Shown in pieces: positions 58,030 through 64,000 of a stretch of 64,000 bases of DNA (its first letter is position 1; every line of letters begins with the position of its first letter). The notes under the pieces were generated by a model. The model made no database searches, had not been told where the DNA came from, and saw nothing but the letters and a program-made list of their open reading frames with translations. Location of the stretch: positions 66,697,424-66,761,423 of the forward strand of contig CM034538.1 of assembly GCA_020002185.1 (NCBI GenBank), in the 5' to 3' direction. This DNA comes from Paraescarpia echinospica. Taxonomy: Eukaryota > Annelida > Polychaeta > Sabellida > Siboglinidae. The translations under genes were made by a program, and so were the position numbers.

Positions 58030-60005
58030 CAAACAGTAGCGATGTGCTCCTTTTTCCCAGAACGTAGCGAATTCTCTTAGTTAGAACAGCTGATGAAATA
58101 CTGTCCGCGTGGTAACGAACGAACCCCCATGTGGAAAAAGAGAATCCCGATATCGGTTCCAGCCTTTTCACATTCACTGACAATTCTAAGGTTCGCGGCA
58201 CTCCAAGAATAGCAATTCACGGAACATGCAGTTATCGTTTACAGAGTCGCCTTTGAAGGAGAAGCAACTGTGCACAAGAGATAACATTTGTTAATTTGTC
58301 CATTTGAACCGGAAAGTGTGAGTATTTGTTATAAAACAGGCCCACACAAAAATAGCGTTTCTCATCTCAGATATTAAATTCTTTACGTTGATATTGAAAA
58401 AAATATATATCTGATTCATCTTTCTCCCTTCCAAAAATATACGCCACACTAACATGTAAATGGTATTGTTTTTAATATTGACCCTGTGGGGCAAAACGCC
58501 CAAGCACAAATGGGGCAAAACCCACAGGGTAGAAAATACTATAGCTGTCGTATACGTGAATTTGAAAGTGAGTCATTGAGGGAAAAAATATTTCGCTATG
58601 AATACGAGTTTATAATAAATACATAAATTCAAACGCTCTTGTAGAATATTATATAAAGGACTGATTAATTAGCAATTCCAATCACGATTTTTTAAGAAGA
58701 TAAAAACATATGACTACGGCTTGCAGCAAATTGGAATACGGAATAATTTCCCGGTTACCGCTGCAAAAACAACTTCCAAAGAATCTCCGGGGTTCAGAAT
58801 CAGGTTGTCTGTCTGTTTGACTGTCTGTACATGTACACTAACTGTCCCCTTGAACAGCATCCCTCCTGAGGCCCCAAAAGAACCTGCAACTACATCCGAT
58901 TGAGACGTCCAATTGCACAGCTTCTGAGACCCCATTCCACCCGCACGACTTGATGGCAAAGATACTAAATACAGACACCATCGGAGAAGTATCATCAACT
59001 GCCTTTATAGGACTTCCCTCCAGTGACTATATGATTAGATCTCTTGTCGACGTGAAGCCAAAACACTTGTCAGTTTCATATGTCCAGAACAAAGTTGAAT
59101 TAAGTCCACGTGCACAAGGGCAGACCGTCGCACAGTATCGAACACGTTCGTTGATAGGCACGCGTGTTATGTTGTTAGGTGCTATCTTCAGTCAGCAACA
59201 TACCACGCATCCGTATTGGCACATAGGGATGCCATAAACACTGTTATGTGCGTGCGAAGCATTACTCACCACGTATTGTATACGTCAATAATTAAAATAA
59301 TATAACAACTATTGTGACGTCGTTTCCTTCCATACTGAAATGTTAAAATGTTAACATACTGGCACGCTGACACGCCAACATTTTACCACGCTACCAATGT
59401 AATGCGCTAAAATATTAAGTTTCCCCAACATGCCTAACCACACGATTGTTAATTTATTATATATAGTTTTAGCATTCAGAACAATGTTTTCGTGAAAGTA
59501 TTTAGTTTATTATTCAGTATTTTGGGGATCATTTGGACCCACGATGGGTGAACGTCTTACGATTAGTAGTGTATAATATAGTATATTGATTGGTTTCCGT
59601 CCCTATAAATGCATTGTTTTGTTTTATATCCGTCTTATTTTCGGGAGGGACGTCTTACCCGCATCCCCCTACAAGTGGTGATAGTTTCGCTTGTGCCGCT
59701 TTCAAAACATTATAGCCAAGAGTCTGCCATTGGCTTCGGCCGTATGACCTTAGTTATTTTTGGCCCAGTTTGTATCTACAACACACATAAACAGCACAAC
59801 TGAAATTTCGTCATGATAGCTCATTTAATTCACTCCAATTCGTATTATCACATGCAAAGTTGTTATTAGTCTGACGGAAATTTTGTAAATATAGCGAAAA
59901 AATTTCTAGATAAAAATTATACTTTGGATATGATAATAAGAATTGTAAAGAATGCACACTATATGTTCCTATCGCTTCAATCGCGTTCACCACTTGATAT
60001 TTCCA
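58030..60005. other. gene-free stretch, no confident features
   Basis: It includes the second copy (58190-58345) of the repeat found after the zinc-finger gene. It also includes a 10-bp-arm inverted repeat (ACCCTGTGGG at 58481, CCCACAGGGT at 58521). Open frames at 58721 and 58950 have no recognisable motifs. Confidence 0.5.
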
Positions 60006-60013
60006 CTTACAGG

Positions 60014-60178
60014 GATTGACCGTGGAGACGTTCGTCGAGCCTTATGTGTTCGAGCCGACGTTGAAATTGCGTAAAACTTGTGGATTCAGCTCCGGACGAG
60101 AAGCTGTCCTCTTCCTGGAACGCGTCTCTCAAATCTGCTTCTCCATCGCCTTCGTCAAGTTCAACATAATTTACTGGT
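60014..60178 (-). CDS. candidate coding exon of unknown gene
   Basis: On the minus strand this stretch is open and has strongly G-first codons, reading NYVELDEGDGEADLRDAF, then EEDSFSSGAESTSFTQF and RRLEHIRLDERLHGQS. It ends at CCCT|GTAAGTGG, an ideal donor. An AG (AACCAG) lies upstream near 60178. The acidic Ser-rich composition is unlike the surrounding AT-rich DNA. The plus strand also has an acceptor at this edge (the reverse complement), so the strand is a judgement. The function is unknown; a transposase-type origin is possible. Confidence 0.35.
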
Positions 60179-60582
60179 TTGTGTACCTTCGGTCGTATGA
60201 ATACTAACTACTTGTCCGTGTAACTTCGGCCACGTAAATACTAACTGTTGTAGCATAAGCCATCCATGATACATTTCACTCAATCCGCCTTAAGTGGTCC
60301 AACTGGGACATGATATTGACACGGTGGATCATATCGTTGGATTCAACTTTAATTTACCTATTCCGGATGTACACAATCGTGTTTTATGTTTGGATTTGCA
60401 TCGATTATTTGTATCGGCATTTAAGTATAACCGGTCGTGTCTGCTGTGACAATATATGCTTCCATACGATTAAACACTGCATTGAATTACAGTAAAGAAT
60501 TTCTTGTGTTATGTTTAAAATAATGTAATTGTTCTTAGACTCCTTACTAATAAATAACGTTTGAAACTATAGCAAAAAGATT

Positions 60583-60650
60583 CGAACACGGAATGTCTCG
60601 ATTGAGATTCCGACGCTCTACCTACTACGTCATGTCCGCCGTTTCCTATG
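60583..60650 (-). mobile_element. tRNA-like SINE head fragment
   Basis: On the minus strand there is an A-box-like GTAGTAGGTAGAGCGTCGGA and a B-box-like GTGTTCGAATC at proper spacing. The acceptor and anticodon stems do not pair, so it is a tRNA-derived relic rather than a tRNA gene. Confidence 0.45.
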
Positions 60651-61760
60651 CTACTCTCTCAAGTCTTTAGTTCACACACCAACTCCCGCCAGTGCTAGCG
60701 GTCGAGTGCGCGCAGAGCATCGACGTCGACATACACGCCAAAGATCCGACCTCAATGCTGTCGGCAGTCTCGTTCTTGATCGGCCCCTGAATAAAATAAC
60801 TCGACGCCTGATAAGACAATTTTATGTTACAGCCGCTACACATAACTGCATTCAAAGCCACCTCAGAAATTGTCTCGGCGATCGTTCCCAGGTCTGGTGC
60901 TCATGTTAACAGGAACATTTTTACTGGACTTGCAATTCCTCCTGACCTGTTAATAACCTATGATGGTCCTGGCTGATCACATCATTTTCCAACCATATGC
61001 TAAATAATTTAAATTCAATTAACTGTATCCCCGATACAAATTCTGGAAAGACCATATATTCAAAACTGCTAGGTATCCCATAATGATCCAAGATTTAAGC
61101 AATATTGAAGTAAAGCCATAAAGCGCATGCATTGAAGTAGCTTTTCTTGTGATTTTAGGGTAATCATAAACCGCCAGTTCGGTTAACTCTTGTTACTTCC
61201 TGTCGACTAGTTTTGTAGTAAAGTCAGTACAACGTTGTGAACCGTCATACTAGCAAGTGTTGTCTTTTACCTTGGTATGAAGTAACGTTTGTATGTCTAG
61301 CACAGACATAGCACTTACGGTGACGCATTTAAGCCTATATAAGGGAACCGACGTTCCAAATACAATCATCAAAGGGATCAAAAGGAGGTAAGGGGTGAAA
61401 TCATAAGTTCACAGACACCACGCAATCATATATAATATCCAACTGCGACCCACAACCTCCAATACGAGGTATGGGATTTGCGATTTTAACACATCTAAAA
61501 TGGTTCAAAAATAATAGCCACTATCCACCTGATTCAACTGATATGAAATGGTTGCCAAGAATCATAATTTTCCGGTTCTGAGATCCGTAACAGCAAGAAT
61601 GTGTGTTAAATTCGATTGAATGTGTCACAGTAGCAATTTATGTTGACGACCAATTTGTCACTCAACCACATGTGTGTTTTGGGATTTTACATACTTATGT
61701 GACCTAATAGTATACCTGCCATCTTTTTTGTTGAAATCAATGAGTTTCATCAGCGCTTCA
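60651..61760. other. gene-free stretch
   Basis: No gene, repeat or RNA recognised. Confidence 0.45.
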
Positions 61761-61764
61761 GCAA

Positions 61765-62030
61765 GCTTCCTGTGTCGCGATGTCTCGTCCCGCTGTCTGG
61801 AATCTTGATATCGGAAGACGGGGGTGGGGGGAGGGGGCTGTTGGAAATGTTTTTGCCGGAAATTCAGCAGTTGAGCACGTCACCCGTGGTGTTGCACTGT
61901 ATCGAAGACGGGGGGTGCTGTTGGAGATTTTCAGAGAAAATCTGAGTGAATTGCCTGTATTCCGTGAGACCGGGAGATACACAACAACCCGGGAGACATC
62001 CTGATCACGGCAGAGTTGGCAGGTATATAA
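61765..62030. repeat. dispersed repeat, copy 2
   Basis: Shared with 55130-55325: CGCTGTCTGGAATCTTGATA, TCGGAAGACGGGGGTG, TTCAGCAGTTGAGCACGTC and GGGGTGCTGTTGGAG. It is longer than copy 1 by an insertion of about 60 bp near the right end. Confidence 0.7.
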
Positions 62031-62925
62031 TAGTTATGAACATTGAAGTGGATATGCCGGTGGTAGAATGGCTACGCTGGTTCTGTATAATTTTTAACGC
62101 ATAATGTTACCAATAAACACACAAGAGATCAAACGGTTATACACTTCGATGGGATGTGTTTTGTTATCAACAAATGCAAGAGTCACCATTACAGCGTTGT
62201 TCACTCTGTCGTAGGCAACGTTACGTAGCGCAGACCCCTGGGGGAAGCAGAACAATTTAACAGATGTTGCAACATCCCCTTTGAAGATACTACAACGGCA
62301 CCTGACGTATGTGCCACTCGCATCGCAGTTGATTTTTTTTGCAATACGCCCTTCATTTGTGATTGTGGCTACACTTTGCCCCGCATTTCGGTCGGCCCGG
62401 TGTCGTACGTTTGCAATGACTGTGGTGGCCTTTGCAGTAGCAATTGCCTTTTGAGCACTTAATGTAACAATCATCTGCATCTACAAAGGGACGTGTACAT
62501 AAAAGAGTGTGTATGTGTATGTGTGTGCGCCGTCGTAAATACATACAAACACGCTGCGCACACGCGCTGTACTGGAAAGACTTCGTCACGACACCTGTTT
62601 TTAGTTGTCGATGTTTCATATTAGTTGGAGCGCAAAACATATAACGTAAACAGAGATGCCAGTGCAATTATGGAAATATATAGTCAGTTCCGTGACAATA
62701 CTGCATTCGTCCTGAAGCAACATGGGATCCAACTGAGAAGAACTGTTATTGATCGACGGTGTCATCTACAACGGTAGTTCGATTGAGTCCCTACACACGA
62801 TAAAGCTCTTCTCACTCCGACGATTATATTTTGATATAGGAAACCAGCCTAATGTATATCTTGTTGAATTCTATGATGTTTTATTAAGTTCTTTGTTTTC
62901 TATTTTACGCAAAGTTCTGTTTTAT
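62031..62925. other. gene-free stretch with a cysteine-rich minus-strand frame
   Basis: The minus-strand frame around 62510-62355 encodes a Cys/His-rich stretch (CYIKCSKGNCYCKGHHSHCK, then CGAKCSHNHK), loosely like a CXC-type zinc-binding segment. There is no supporting context, so it is not called as a gene. Confidence 0.3.
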
Positions 62926-62929
62926 ATAT

Positions 62930-64000
62930 ATTGTGCTTGAGTGGCGATCGTAGAAAGACCTGATTACACTGCAGAGCTTTGGGAGGATCCTATCTTCGGT
63001 AGGATCTTGAACAGACCATCCCTGCTCACAAGGTCGAAGGCTTTGGTAAGATCGATGAAGGCAATGTACAGCGGCTTCTGCTGTTCCCTGCATTTCTCAT
63101 GTAACTGTCGAAGCGAAACGATCATGTCACTAGTTGATATATTTGCTCTGAAGCCACACTGGGATTTGGGGTAGACTTTGTCAGCGAGTATGTGTAGTCT
63201 GTTCAGGATGACACGAACAAACAACTTGCCAACTACGCCCAGGAGTGAGATGTCTCTGTAATTGTTACAATCACTCCTGTCTCTTTTCTCCTTGTATAGC
63301 GTAACGATGTTGGCATCCCTCGTGTCTTGCGGCATGGCCTCTTTACTCCAGCACTGACAAAGAAGTACGTGTAGGGGTTTGAGTAGAGTGCTCTTGCCGC
63401 ACTTGATGATTTCGGGTGGAATTCCATTGCCTCCAGGTGCTTTTCCACTGGAGAGGCTGTCAATAACCTTGCTGAGTTCGTCGATGGTTGGTTCCTCGTC
63501 CAGCTCTGTTAGAATGGGCAGACATTCTATGCCATCCATGGCTGAGCTGGTGACAGCATTCTCTCTGGAGCATAGTTCTGAGTAGTACTCTACCCACCGC
63601 TCCATTAGGTTTTTTCTGTCATGGATGGGCTCTCCTGTGGAGGACCTCAAGGGAGCTGTCTTGCTCTGAGTAGGGCCTATAGCTTTCTTGATGCCGTCAT
63701 TCATGGCCCTAATGTTACCTGTATCAACTGACCTCTGGGTGTCCTTGCATATATGGTGCCAGCATCGTTCGCACAGGGCATAGCAGTCTGCTAAACTTTG
63801 CTTCTGGCTGTTCGGAGTACCTGGAGCGTTGCTTGGCTGGGTGAGCACTTGTTTTCTTCAAGGGCTGCACGCTTGGCCTCGATAACTAGAGTCATCACAC
63901 TGCAGTTAATCTCGAACCAATCATTTGTTTTCCTTGACTTCTTCTTTCCAAAGACTGTGATGGCATCATTTGGTAGTGTGTCGCGTACATGGTTCCATGT
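62930..64000 (-). mobile_element. RTE-like non-LTR reverse transcriptase, truncated, runs off right edge
   Basis: A 294-codon minus-strand frame (63848-62964) encodes the linker (WVEYYSELCSREN) and RT blocks IDSLSSGKAPGGNGIPPEII, NYRDISLLGVVGKLFVRVIL, YPKSQCGFRA and IAFIDLTKAFDLVSRDGLF. The right-hand continuation to the window edge encodes TNDWFEINCSVMTLVIEAKR, one frame off, implying a frameshift near 63770-63840. On the left, a one-base frameshift near 62995 moves to PKLCSVIRSFYDRHSS, and the element stops near 62930 before the YADD motif. It is dead and 3'-truncated. Confidence 0.9.

Noticed and set aside
58950..59237. 95-codon plus-strand frame
   Set aside because: No recognisable domain; the opposite strand is equally open nearby, and there is no supporting splice or promoter signal.
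60583..60650. Functional tRNA gene on the minus strand
   Set aside because: A- and B-box-like motifs are present, but the acceptor stem and anticodon stem do not pair.

Overview
This is animal nuclear DNA, probably lophotrochozoan and most likely a mollusc (that last step is inference). It has short coding exons with GT-AG introns, tRNA-derived SINE-like repeats, several families of decayed non-LTR retrotransposons, and many long intronic minisatellites. Nothing looks bacterial, and there is no rRNA, functional tRNA or CRISPR array.

Left part (about 1-29.7 kb, + strand): the 3' two thirds of a TOGARAM1/crescerin-type gene. Thirteen exons join with consistent phases into 706 codons plus a stop. 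They encode a polyQ/charged linker, TOG domain 3 and the C-terminal TOG domain. The family acts on tubulin in cilia. Most of its larger introns are filled by a private tandem array (periods 17, 23, about 30-40, 45, 46, 48, 53, 55 and about 98 bp).

Middle part: a repeat-poor stretch (29.7-33.9 kb) and a dead non-LTR element on the minus strand (33.9-35.8 kb). Then comes a complete CGRRF1 gene on the + strand (36061-42918): six exons and 322 codons, with an N-terminal membrane segment and a C-terminal C3HC4 RING. Exon 1 has only 37 codons and was found by reading phase and hydrophobicity.

Right part: 43.9-51 kb is a retroelement graveyard with at least four non-LTR fragments in both orientations. 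A C2H2 zinc-finger gene follows (52382-53875, +). From 54 to 64 kb there are dispersed repeats, another non-LTR element (56.2-58.0 kb, -), one candidate minus-strand exon (about 60.0-60.2 kb) and an RTE-like reverse transcriptase running off the right edge.

The most unusual signal is a pair of minisatellites made from exon edges. In TOGARAM intron 4, a 45-bp unit holds the last 29 bp of the exon plus the first 16 bp of the intron. It repeats the splice donor GAG|GTATGT 18 times, and every donor is in frame. In CGRRF1 intron 4, a roughly 64-bp unit holds a splice acceptor plus the start of exon 5, repeated about 24 times. Other arrays abut acceptors or carry acceptor-like motifs in each unit. 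Together they suggest a locus where tandem duplication has repeatedly copied splice-site neighbourhoods.
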